From NCBI GenBank assembly GCA_943704525.1, contig CALSCQ010001758.1, positions 1-21,402 of the forward strand: a stretch of DNA of 21,402 bases. The letters are read 5' to 3'. The notes beneath the pieces were generated by a model. That model saw nothing but the letters and a program-made list of their open reading frames with translations. It was not told the DNA's origin and did no database searches. How positions within the stretch are numbered: position 1 is the first letter of the stretch; each line of letters starts with the position of its first letter. Below, one piece after another: positions 1 through 13,690 of this stretch. The translations under genes and the position numbers were made by a program. Origin of the DNA: Pigoraptor vietnamica (lineage: Eukaryota; Opisthokonta; Filasterea).

Positions 1-98
<98 letters not shown>

Positions 99-252
99 TG
101 TGTGTGTTTGTGTGTGTGTTTGTGTACGTGTGTGTGCATATGTGTGCATGCGTGCGTGTGTGCATGCGTGCGTGTGTGCATGCGTGCATGTGTGTGTGCA
201 TGCATGCGTGCAGTGTGTGCATGCGTGCATGTGTGTGTGCATGTGTGCTTGT
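1..252. repeat. (GT)n microsatellite, degenerate on its right side
   Basis: Bases 2-91 are an uninterrupted GT run. From about 92 to 252 it decays into GT mixed with TTTG, GCAT and GCGT units. The apparent Cys-Val open frames across it are translations of the repeat and are not genes. Confidence 0.97.
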
Positions 253-1364
253 AGTTGTCGCATCCCTCCTACGCCGAAGCGCTTGAATTCCTTGTGCCAT
301 GACCGACAAAGCCTGAGACATCACTGAATTGCCGCTTCAGAAGTAACTGTTAATGGGTCAGCGCGATGGTGGATGAGGACGCACGAATTATCCGAGTCAT
401 AATCTATGTCCACTCTGAGTCATCTTGCGCACCACATGTCACTGCGCACGTGCGCCCGTGCGTCATTGATATACGGCGGAGGTCGGGTGAGTGAAGCTGG
501 CGAGTGAGGCCATGACACACGGGCAAAGCCGAGATGAGCCTCAGCAACGGCCCGCCAACTCTCCGTGCAGGAACAAGACATAAACGGAGCTTAATGTTTA
601 CTTGCCGGTCCGACGGCGAGGCCACCAAAACGACCCACGCCACTGCCGCGTGGCAATACCGGAGGATGGCCCTGCGCGGCGACCCGTCAAGTCAGTGTAG
701 CGACTGATGAGACTAGCCGGAGTAGAGAGAGAGTGCCGGTGAGCGTGTGCGCTACGCATTGGGCACATCTAATGTCCATTTAACAGCTCCACGACAAACT
801 GCCACGACATGCAACAATGAAAGCACGATGGCCACCCACAATTCAACAACAAAAAAAAAATTACAGGCCCCAATTTGCACTGCGATTGTCATATGACCGT
901 CTGAATAGGCACGGCCAGCTATATAGTTGTGATCTGCGGCTCACTCCACCACAGCCGTCGGTCAACGCAGTCGTACGATTGAAGCCAATACAGACATCCG
1001 TCGCCGCAGACACGCGACTGTATCAGTTAATGCAGAACAGCAGAAGCCGTGCAGACGTGTCAATGACCCACGCGGCCGTCATGAGCGCAGTCGGTAGTGT
1101 GGCCACCAATCCAGAGCATCCTCGAGGGTTCGCAGTGGGTCGGGAGCCCCAGTGACAGTGACAGGCTCTGCAGTGTGTGTCGGCCTCTACTGGCACCCAT
1201 TGGCACAGACTGGCCGAGTATCCGCGCCTGTGACCGACAGAGAGACTCAGCACGGACATTGTGTCTTGATTCGACCATATTCTGGAAAGCGGAGCAATAT
1301 ACGATGACCGTGCTGTCGTGTCTTGACTATCCCCGCGAGCAAATCAGCGCGGTGTGTACGCGTG

Positions 1365-1402
<38 letters not shown>

Positions 1403-1577
1403 CGTGCGAGTGTGGGTGTCTCCTTATTCCAACGGCCGCAGCTATTGGTCGACATGGCACGCGGCGATCCAAATGCCTCTAAACATGCGCTCACTCACGC
1501 CTGCTGTTGTTACAGCATGATAAGGGTTACGACAACAACGGCTGCATTGCCGGTGCCCGTTCTCTTAGACAACCGGC
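253..1577. other. No recognisable gene; left flank of the Myb gene
   Basis: About 1.3 kb in which I recognise no protein family, tRNA or mobile element. Open frames here, such as those around 404-643 and 817-1155, lack any familiar motif and look like chance frames in GC-rich DNA. The stretch includes a second short GT/GC array at about 1357-1410. The part nearest 1577 should contain the 3' UTR of the minus-strand Myb gene. An exon of a gene continuing from beyond the left edge cannot be excluded. Confidence 0.6.
1357..1410. repeat. Short (GT)n/(CG) array
   Basis: GT dinucleotides with GC interruptions, lying between the Myb gene 3' end and the left-hand spacer. Confidence 0.9.
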
Positions 1578-2903
1578 CTAGGCACGTGACGCGCGCTCCG
1601 CCGCACGCACAAACGGCCGTATCGCGGGGTGCTTCGCCACAGCCCCAATCGGCGACGTGCGCCCTTCGCATATCGGACGCGGCCACGACCACACCGGCAC
1701 CCACACACGCGTCGCCCCCTCCTTCCACTCCTCCGCCGACAGACGCCGCTCAAGCTCTCGCACAGCCTCCATCGCCGCGCCCCTCTGCGCCCCGCTCGCC
1801 CCGTTCAGCGCATCCCAGTCCACCTGCGACGCACCGTCCATTCCGAGGCACAGCGCCACCCAATTGCGCGCAGCTTCCGCGTCCTTGAACGACGACAACG
1901 GCCCGTCTACGGCGCCGTCCGCACGCAGAATGCGCACGAGGGAGGCGAGATCCCTGCGAATGGGAACGCGGAGCCACTTTGGGAGCACCATCGCGTCATA
2001 ACGTTTGAGAATGGTAATCGCCGCCCGTCCTCCAAACTCCTTTGATAAAGCGTCCCACTTGCGCCCGTTTTTCTCCACCGCAGCGCACAGCCGCGCGTCC
2101 TCCTCCGGGGTGAAGGGAGTCCGCTTTTTCCTGGGCCCTATTCTCGAACTCCTCATATTCGAGAACACCTGCCGGCAGTCATCCTCTGTTCGTCCCCCGC
2201 CCACGTGACGCGCGACTGCATCCCAATCGCGCCCGTGTGCCTTGACGCCCTCGAGAAGGCGCCGTCGCTCGTCCTCACTCCACGGCGAAACGTTCGCTAA
2301 TACCAGCTCCCACCGCTGACGCAAAACTCTATCAGACCTCGCGCAGCCCATGCTTCTCGACAAAAGGGACCAACTCGTGGGCCCATGTGCGTCGACGTGC
2401 GCGCGTATCGCCGCGTCTTCCTCGGCGGTAAATGGCCCGTGTCGCAGCCGAGGGTCAAGCACATCCGAAAAGCGTTTCTGAATTTGAAACCTTCTCTTGC
2501 CGAGGGCGCCCGCAATCTCCTTCCACCCGGCGCCCTCCTTGAGCATCGCGACAATGCGGCGGTCGTCGTCGTGCGTGAAGACGGAAGAGCGCTGCGCTGA
2601 AACGACGGGCGCAAAGGGGTCCAGCGCACTCCGCATCTCGTCGGTCAGTCGAGGCAAGTAAGTTGACTTTGGCTCCGTCGGGTCCTTCCGTTTCCTCCCC
2701 AAGCACGTCGCGCTCTGTTTGTACGCTTTCACGGCATCGCGGTAGAGGTCCGTTTGTGTCCATGTTGACTTAGCGGACGCTCTCCGCCCCACGTGCGCGA
2801 CATCCGCGAACGATGCCCGAAACGACCGACTCAATCGGGAAGCGATTATTGCGCGCACACGCGCACGTGCGACGACCGCGCCAAAAGCGAAAAAGGGGAG
2901 CAT
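1578..2903 (-). CDS. Four-repeat Myb/SANT DNA-binding protein
   Basis: Single-exon frame of 441 residues from ATG 2903-2901 to TAG at 1578-1580. A GTG two codons upstream is in frame but is an unlikely eukaryotic start, and an in-frame TGA (2918-2916) lies just before it. Four tandem Myb/SANT repeats are visible at about residues 106-148, 154-202, 206-250 and 260-305. Each has the spaced aromatic core (for example GPFTAEED...SW...RW, then SPWSEDE...DW...F). This tandem array resembles SNAPC4- or REB1/DMTF-type proteins, which bind specific promoter or terminator DNA, but I cannot assign an orthologue. The first 35 residues hold six Arg, many hydrophobics and no acidic residue, resembling a mitochondrial presequence. 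A second in-frame Met near residue 89 would keep all four repeats. The last ~40 residues are Trp/Pro/Arg-rich and could be intron read-through. It diverges from UFL1. Confidence 0.85.
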   Translation of the reverse strand: MLPFFAFGAVVARARVRAIIASRLSRSFRASFADVAHVGRRASAKSTWTQTDLYRDAVKAYKQSATCLGRKRKDPTEPKSTYLPRLTDEMRSALDPFAPVVSAQRSSVFTHDDDRRIVAMLKEGAGWKEIAGALGKRRFQIQKRFSDVLDPRLRHGPFTAEEDAAIRAHVDAHGPTSWSLLSRSMGCARSDRVLRQRWELVLANVSPWSEDERRRLLEGVKAHGRDWDAVARHVGGGRTEDDCRQVFSNMRSSRIGPRKKRTPFTPEEDARLCAAVEKNGRKWDALSKEFGGRAAITILKRYDAMVLPKWLRVPIRRDLASLVRILRADGAVDGPLSSFKDAEAARNWVALCLGMDGASQVDWDALNGASGAQRGAAMEAVRELERRLSAEEWKEGATRVWVPVWSWPRPICEGRTSPIGAVAKHPAIRPFVRAAERASRA

Positions 2904-3209
2904 AACCACAATGCGTCATGAGACACACGGCGTGTGAATGGGGACAACAGCGGGCGAAGCCGTGATGGATGGACAACACACACAATAAGTGAGTGAGTCA
3001 CACACAAAAAGAAAGAGAAAATCACGGGCACGCGATCCTGTGACGTCATTATCGATTCTTCACCTGAGTACTCTGAGGGGAGCCCTTACGTAGACGGGCG
3101 AAGGGAGAGAAGTATAGGAGAGAGGAAAAACAAGAGAGATAGGCAGTGTGTGTGTGTGTGTGCGTGCGTGTGTGTGCGTGCGTGCGCGCGTGTGAGCAAC
3201 GGGGAGAAA
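2904..3209. promoter_or_regulatory. Divergent promoter of the Myb gene and UFL1, with a CRE palindrome
   Basis: 306 bp separate the two start codons. A perfect TGACGTCA palindrome lies at 3041-3048, the core recognised by CREB/ATF-type bZIP factors. A short GT/GC array (about 3146-3193) lies immediately upstream of the UFL1 ATG and is probably in its 5' UTR. That sites here drive both genes is an inference from the short spacing. Confidence 0.5.
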
Positions 3210-7620
<4,411 letters not shown>

Positions 7621-7840
7621 AACTGTCAGAGCGAAAGTGCGCAGTCGCGGCAAGTTCAACACGTAATGACGGTACCAAAAGTGTGTGTGCACTGATGGGG
7701 CGCTGTTCGGCGACTGTCTCTGTCCATAAGCGAAGAGACAGACGGGCGTATCGTTTTCTCCGCTTTTGCGAGCCGCCGCACACCCACTCAAAAATTCCAA
7801 TTGGCCGATATTAAATAGTGCCTTCATTCCCTCTGGGCGG
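7621..7840. other. Convergent 3' spacer between UFL1 and BCD1
   Basis: 220 bp between the UFL1 TGA and the BCD1 TGA. It must hold both 3' UTRs and both transcription ends. The AT-rich ATATTAAATAG at about 7808-7818 is the only polyadenylation-like element I see. No canonical AATAAA is visible on either strand. Confidence 0.6.
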
Positions 7841-8780
7841 TCACGTGGGCACCTCACCCGCAGCCTGCACGCCCTCCACGCCTCCTCTCGCAAACATAAT
7901 CTCTTCGGGTGCGTCGCTGTCGTTGTCGTCAAAAACCCCTTCCACCGCGCCATCCACTACGCCGGCGCCAACCATAGGGACGTCGCCCACAGTCGGGCCA
8001 TTACTACTCTCTTCAATGTCCACTCGCGGTCGCTTCGGAGACGTTTCACGCTCTGCGTCGCCCGTATCGTCCTCGCGCGCCCGTCTATTGACGCTACCGC
8101 CACGGGCGTCGTCGCTCACATTCCGAGGCACATAGCCGTCGCGCATTCCATTCGCTCTCCTTGCTTCCCCCAAGTCCATCAACGCAAACTTCGGCAGTTC
8201 GTCCGACAGAGCGACCACCAGCGTGGGATATTCGAGAACGACAAGAAACGGCAACAAGCGGTCTAAAGAGAGCGTCGGATCGACGCGCACGTACAGCGAT
8301 TCGTTCGCGGGGCGTCCTTCCACGCGCATGAGGACGGAGATGCGCGAAGGGTCCGCCGCGTGCGCAGCGCAGTAGGGGTGAACCAACTGGCGATGCGCAG
8401 CGTTGCCTTCACGGGGCTCCAGGTGAGAGCGAAGGACGTCGCCGAGCGGAACGGACTCGAGCACTCTGCGACCGAAACACAGGTGCGTTGAGGTCATGCA
8501 AATAAATAACAGTAGGCGTGTTGGCGGAAGGGAGAGAAGAGATGGGCCACCTCTGTCACACCCACCGATCGTCCACAATTCTTGCGTCCACTTTGCCAAA
8601 GACCCATTCGACCCTCCAGAAGATGCGGCGCCCTCTGCGACACCGCGTGCACACACACACCGCTGTCAGACACGGCGAATGCAGAGGCTTCCGCACAAGG
8701 GACGCACGCACGCACGCACACACGCGCGCGCACACACACACAGCACACACACACGCGCGCAGACGCACGCATACAATCAA

Positions 8781-8811
<31 letters not shown>

Positions 8812-8816
8812 CGCAC

Positions 8817-8878
<62 letters not shown>

Positions 8879-9818
8879 CCCCACCTGATGTCATAGTACG
8901 ACGTGTTCTCCTTGTGCCGCTTCAGCTGCGGGTGCATGACGCGCAGCCGAATGTTCCGATGTCGCGTCGCCCCAAGCAGCGCCTGCGACCGCCCTCCAAT
9001 AAATCGCCCACCGCGCGCGCGTGCGTCGCGGCGTGCATTGTCCGCCGTTCGATTTGCGTCCTCGAGAAAGCGAAAGTCTGCCCAGGCCAACAACGCGTCA
9101 GAGGTATCATACTACATCCAGAATGGCATTGGTGCGTACGAGCATAGTGCGTAGTATACCGATGTGAGACGCGAGACAACGTGCGCGTGTGAACGTGCGC
9201 GTGTGTTGAGACGCGGGACAACGTGCGTGTGTGTTGAGACGCGGGACAACGTGCGTGTGTGTTGAGACGCGGGACAACGTGCGTGTGTGTTGAGACGCGG
9301 GACAGCGTGCGTGTGTGTTGGGTAAGTGCACGCGGCGCTGTCAGAGTCGTCCCCAGCAAGAAGGGAGCTGTAACTGTCCCTGCGACCCACCGCTGTTGAT
9401 AACGGCGTCGTTGAAGTCCGAGAGCGCGACAAAGCTCGTCCTCGTGCGCACGCCACTGCACGAAAACGCCTCCTTGTGGGCATTCACGCACGCAAGGCTG
9501 CAGGAGCGCCGGTCGCACGCGGGACACCTGGGGCGATTGAAAACAAACTGCATTACGGTCTGTTGTTGCAGCCCTCTTCAAGTTAAAAGGCGAGAGAAGG
9601 CACTAAGATGTGCGCACGCACACGCGCACGCGTCCTCTAAGCGGCAATGCACACCTGTACTTTGGTTCGTTACCGCACGAGGCGCACGTCTTTGGCTGTG
9701 CGGCGGGATCCTTAGAGACTGCACTCGCCACGAGCTGCGCCAGCAATTCGCGCTCGGCGGCATCCCCCTCGTCCATGGGCACCGAGGCCTCTTCCGAGCT
9801 GCTCTCTGGGTCTGACAT
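7841..9818 (-). CDS. ZNHIT6: BCD1/ZNHIT6, box C/D snoRNA assembly protein (5 exons)
   Basis: Minus-strand exons: 9818-9655, 9527-9391, 9077-8885, 8634-8566, 8465-7841, summing to 395 codons plus TGA. BCD1 is an assembly factor for box C/D snoRNPs, acting with the R2TP/NUFIP complex in the nucleus. The N-terminal zf-HIT finger is complete: Cys45, 48, 56, 59, 64, 68, His72 and Cys78. It is followed by VINSDFRFLEDANRTAD, which mirrors LLSDYRFLEDVARTAD in the human protein, then by KRHKENTSYYD, FWRVEWVF and, near the end of the fold, VVLEYPTLVVAL. Exon 4 is only 69 nt and was found by matching the WxVxxxF block; without it that block is missing. The C-terminal ~100 residues are an acidic, probably disordered extension with an NLS-like SPKRPRVD. 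An in-frame ATG at 9902 would add 28 residues, but MSDPESSSEE is the more natural start. It diverges from RPL8. Confidence 0.95.
8641..8878. repeat. Composite (CA)n array in BCD1 intron 3
   Basis: CA with CG, GCAC and CAAAC variants, becoming pure CA from about 8822 to 8876. On the BCD1 sense strand this is GT-rich and starts just after the exon 3 donor. Confidence 0.95.
9165..9317. repeat. 28-bp minisatellite in BCD1 intron 2
   Basis: Four head-to-tail 28-bp units at 9206-9233, 9234-9261, 9262-9289 and 9290-9317. Each contains TTGAGACGCGGGACAACG followed by TGCGTGTGTG, and the last has ACAGC for ACAAC. A degenerate copy precedes them at about 9165-9205. Confidence 0.95.
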
Positions 9819-10050
9819 TATGCGCGGAAACAATAGAGTGCGAACTGCGTATGTGTTGGCGCAACATTCAATTTCGCAGTTCAATTTGCGGCAGCGTAAC
9901 ATTCGCACGTGCAAGGCGTAACCGATCACGTGCGCCACCCCGGATGACAGTCCACACGTGCCTAGCAGTCGACTGAAATAAAACTGGTTTAACTATTGAT
10001 TTTGTATGAAATTAATCCACTGAAATAATTCGGAGGTGCTTATGTATAGG

Positions 10051-10087
10051 CTTGAGTATGGGCCCATAGTCAGCTGGTACTCAGGCT
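10051..10087. other. Possible hairpin in the BCD1-RPL8 intergenic region
   Basis: GCTTGAGTA (10051-10059) pairs with TACTCAGGC (10079-10087) as nine base pairs including one G-U. The 19-nt loop contains the palindrome TGGGCCCA (10060-10067). Its function is unknown. Confidence 0.4.
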
Positions 10088-10109
10088 CAATCAGTGTGTG
10101 CATGCACCA

Positions 10110-10110
<1 letters not shown>

Positions 10111-10141
<31 letters not shown>
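10111..10141. repeat. (TC)n tract upstream of RPL8
   Basis: About 15 TC dinucleotides followed directly by a short GC run, lying just before the TATA-like CTATAT. Confidence 0.95.
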
Positions 10142-10151
<10 letters not shown>

Positions 10152-10707
10152 TCTATATCGCATCCAACGGTGACGCAGCGGCTTCTTCCTCTTTTTCGTT
10201 CCACTCCCTTCGGTCTCGGTGTGTGGACAATAACGGTGGGGCTCTTGGATGGTGTGCAGAACTGAGATGGAGAAGGGATGGGCGTGTCGATGTTGGCGGA
10301 GGTGTCGGATGCACTTTGATTAGCATACGATTGCGATAGTGGGGGGCGTGAAGGGCTCCGTTTGGGTTGCGCTGTGCGTGCGTGCCTTGCGTGCGTGTGT
10401 GGTGTGTGTGCGCGTATGTGGGCTTGAAAGCGTGTATATGTATGTATTGCGTTTGCGATACTTTGTGTTTCATATGTGGCTTTTCGAGCTCTGCAGAACA
10501 CGTGTGTGTATGTGTGTGCGGGTGTGTGTGAGTGTGAGTGTTGTGGGGCTCTCTTTTGGCGGCGAGTCATCGCGTGTCGTCACACGACACGGACAGCGGC
10601 TTTGCCTGGCGTTGTTTTTTCTTGGATGCGTGCGCTTCGTTTATGTTCCATCTCATCGTTTCTTTCTGCGTGTGCTCATTCCGTCCCCCTCTCTGCGAAC
10701 AGGCACC

Positions 10708-11805
10708 ATGGGTCGCGTGATTCGCGCGCAGCGTAAGGGTGCGGGCTCTGTCTTCAAGGCCCACGTCAAGCACCGCAAGGGCGCCGCCAAGTTCCGCACG
10801 CTCGACTTCAGCGAGCGCCACGGGTACCTCAAGGGCATCGTCAAGGAGGTGATCCACGACCCCGGCCGTGGCGCCCCCCTCGTGCGCGTCCAGTTCCACG
10901 ATCCCTACCGCTACAAGCTCAAGACGGAGACGTTTATTGCCGCGGAGGGCCTCTACTCTGGCCAGTTTGTGTACTGCGGCAAGAAGGGTGGGTGTTCACG
11001 CCGAGGGGATCGCGCGTGGTGTTGAGGAATACTGGGCCTGTGGGCTGATGTGCGTGCGTGCGCGCGCGCGTGTGTTTGTGTGTTTGTGTGTCTTTTTTGG
11101 CATCGGAGGGTCGGTTGACTGTTGTAGTATGTGTGTGTCGTCTGGTTTTGTCCGTCTGCCACAGGGTTATGTGGGTCCGTGTGGCGCTGTGAGTCATGGC
11201 AATGGCGAGAGAAGCTCTTGCGTGTCCGTGCGTGTTGGTGTGCCTCTGTGTATAGCCCGTTTAATGAAATGCCGCACCTCGCCTAATTTTCCCCTCACTC
11301 TTATTCCTCAGCCACGCTCGCCGTCGGCAACGTCCTCCCTCTCGAGTCGATGCCCGAGGGTACGATTGTGTGCAACGTCGAGGAGAAGCTCGGCGACCGC
11401 GGCTCACTCGCGCGCACGTCTGGCAACTACGCGACGGTCGTCTCGCACAACCCCGACGAGAACAAGACGCGCCTCAAGCTCCCCTCTGGCGCCAAGAAGG
11501 TCGTGTCGTCGTCGTGCCGCGCGATGGTCGGCATCGTCGCCGGCGGTGGCCGCATCGACAAGCCTATGCTCAAGGCCGGCAACGCCTACCACAAGTACAA
11601 GGCCAAGCGCCACGAGTGGCCCAAGGTCCGCGGTGTGGCGATGAACCCCGTCGAGCACCCCCACGGTGGTGGTAACCACCAGCACATTGGTAAGCCCTCG
11701 ACGATTCGCCGCGATGCGTCGGCGGGTCGCAAGGTCGGTCTCATCGCCGCCCGGCGCACGGGTCGCATTCGCGGTGGCCTCAAGGGCGGCAAGCAGGACG
11801 CTTAA
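10708..11805 (+). CDS. RPL8: 60S ribosomal protein uL2 (RPL8)
   Basis: Two exons, 10708-10987 and 11312-11805, joined in phase 1 to give 257 residues, the same length as human RPL8. Near-identical blocks include [94 protein letters not shown] and [20 protein letters not shown]. uL2 is a universal large-subunit protein next to the peptidyl-transferase centre and is required for subunit joining and peptide-bond formation. The conserved GGGNHQH histidine loop is intact; in animals one of these histidines is hydroxylated by NO66. Only the last ~10 residues differ clearly ([10 protein letters not shown]). The ATG sits in a good context (CACCATGGG) five bases after a probable 5' UTR acceptor. The 324 bp intron has donor GTGGGT and a TTATTCCTCAG acceptor. 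It is convergent with the kinase gene. Confidence 0.99.
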
Positions 11806-12299
11806 AGCGGAGCGCGCGCGTGCGGTGCCGGGAGGGAGTGTGTTGTCGGGAGAGGGTTGTCGCGGGGAACTGCGGCGGAGAGGCCGTTCGGCCGTGCGCT
11901 GCGATCGACTCGCGGAGTCACGCTGCCGTCTGCGCGTCTCTTTTTTGTCTCTTCTTCACGTTCTCGCTCTTTCTCTGCGCCATTTCGCTGCGTTTTGCGA
12001 GTGCGTCTTTGTTCCGTTGCGCTGTCCCTTGTCCGGACTTGTTTGGGTCTGGCGGAAATTTCGAGATGAGGCGGTCGCGTGCACCGTGCGCTGACTGCGG
12101 AGAGCGTCGCCTGTCTATTGTTGCGACCTCATGGCCCTACTTAATACACACCGTTTCCACGAGAAAATGGCCCCGCCTTCGCGGCGTGTGTGTGGTGTAA
12201 CAAATGTGTTTTTGAGGCTGGTTGAGCGACTTCCGCATTGTACTCAAAAGTTTCGATATAGTAGGAGAAGCGCGTATACGCAACGACAAACAGCGCACG
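11806..12299. other. Convergent 3' spacer between RPL8 and the kinase gene
   Basis: 494 bp holding the 3' UTRs of both genes. I see no further gene. The frames open across it on the plus strand lack recognisable motifs. TACTCAAAAG occurs twice, at 12241 and at 12301 across the kinase stop, probably by chance. Confidence 0.6.
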
Positions 12300-12877
12300 C
12301 TACTCAAAAGAGGCAGACATGGCCACGTACTCGTTCCCGCGGGGAGCGTCGTCGCACTTGCCCTCGTCTCCCGCGACGTGTGTCACGGCGACCATTTCGA
12401 TCGATTCCTTCTGCACGAGCAGCGCAGCGTGCGACGTGCCGAGGTCCGCGTAATCGTCTGCGCGAACGTCACCCTTCCTCGCCGGCTTGGGAGTGGACGC
12501 GTAGTTGTGCACGTTCACATACGACACCTTGTGCTTCGGTTTCGTCTCTTCGTTTGCCGGCGGTTCCGCGTCGGCGTGAAGTTTGGGCACGGTGACAGTC
12601 GAGCGGTGTCTCCGGTCGAGCTTTCCTGGCTCACGTGCGGCGAGCAACTTGACTATGTCGGCGAACGCAGGCCGCTCTTCAGGCTTCGCACGCCAACACT
12701 TCACGGCGACGTCGTCGTAGAGGTCTTGCGGGCATGCCACGGGACGGTCGAGACGCGCACCAGAGTCGAGGAGATCGAGGATGTCCGCATTGGGGACGCC
12801 GGGATAGAGAATGTCGGAATAGAGGAACATCTCGACGATAACGACGCCGTACGACCACACGTCCGATGCCTGAAGAA

Positions 12878-12908
<31 letters not shown>

Positions 12909-12936
12909 CGGAGAGAAAGACCACATGAGATTTTGA

Positions 12937-12967
<31 letters not shown>

Positions 12968-13623
12968 GAAATGTGAGGACACTCACATGTGTGAAGAGGG
13001 ACGAGCGAATGCTGCGAGGCGAGGAGAAGGTAACAAAAACCAGTGAGCGATCCAAGCCGTTGCACAGGGGATAGTGCGCCGCGAGATTTGCACGAACTCT
13101 CAAGAGCACTCCCCGCGCACACTGAGGAAAATAGGGCCCGACACAGATGCGCACACGAACGATGGCGCACATGCACGCATCCCAGAGGTGTAGACAGAGT
13201 TACGGGCACGAGTGTGTAGGCACCGACACGCAGCTAGAGCCGCACACAATACCTCTCCGGCGCCATCCACCGAATTGGCGATTTTTCCTTCTGTGCGCGG
13301 AAATAGTCCTTTTGGCCGAGGTCTTTTGACATTCCAAAGTCACCGACCTTGGGTGGTCGCAGGCGAACGTTCGTGAGAACGATCGAATAACACACAAAAT
13401 ATCGCTTGTGTCACTCAATTCACTTCTCACGCCCAATACACACACACACACACACGTCCCAAGCAGACTGCTCTTTTTGGTGCAAAACTGCGACTCACCT
13501 TGACGACCATGGACCCGAACGAATCCTGGCCCACCAGGCAGTTACGCGCAGCGAGGTCCCTGCGCAAGAGCAGACATGCCGTCAATAACGGAACACACAA
13601 CACAAAGCGCACATAGCCAAGAG

Positions 13624-13690
<67 letters not shown>

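Larger units (their letters stand above)
9819..10707. promoter_or_regulatory. Divergent promoter region of BCD1 and RPL8
   Basis: 889 bp between the two start codons with no recognised gene inside. CACGTG E-box cores occur at about 9927-9932 and 9954-9959 near BCD1. An AT-rich island (about 9970-10035) stands out from the GC-rich surroundings and is followed by a possible hairpin (10051-10087). A (TC)n tract at about 10111-10141, a TATA-like CTATAT near 10152 and a pyrimidine stretch CTTCTTCCTCTTTTTC (about 10182-10197), roughly 30 bp further on, make a plausible RPL8 core promoter. The pyrimidine tract followed by CGAACAG at 10695-10701, just before the ATG, looks like the end of a 5' UTR intron. 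Transcription starts are inferred. Confidence 0.45.

Noticed and set aside
1-252. Telomeric repeat
   Set aside because: A plain GT dinucleotide array, also found in many internal places in this window; no G-rich telomere unit such as TTAGGG is seen.
2-327. Open frames of Cys-Val repeats
   Set aside because: They are translations of the GT microsatellite in each frame, and their apparent starts are GTG.
253-1577. Mobile element remnant
   Set aside because: No reverse transcriptase, transposase or integrase motifs and no terminal repeats or target duplications could be seen here or elsewhere in the window.
1097-1888. 263-residue plus-strand frame
   Set aside because: Its first half lacks any recognised motif and crosses a GT array. 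Its second half is antisense to the Myb gene, where GC-rich codons keep the opposite strand open.
3150-3209. N-terminal extension of UFL1
   Set aside because: The frame upstream of ATG 3210 begins at a GTG inside a GT/GC array. The protein from MDEIRRLQEEFQRTQ matches the known N-terminus of UFL1.
10988-11311. RPL8 intron as host of a snoRNA
   Set aside because: Ribosomal-protein introns often host snoRNAs, but I could not find a convincing C/D box pair with a terminal stem or an H/ACA hairpin pair.
12222-13046. 274-residue plus-strand frame
   Set aside because: It is antisense to the last kinase exons and runs through the G homopolymer and a GT array; the minus strand carries clear kinase motifs.
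13427-13498. Kinase C-terminus ending after SMVVK
   Set aside because: Reading on past 13499 gives a short tail and a stop, but a GTGAGT donor there and exons with DFG, WMAPE and SDVWSYG further on show this is intron.
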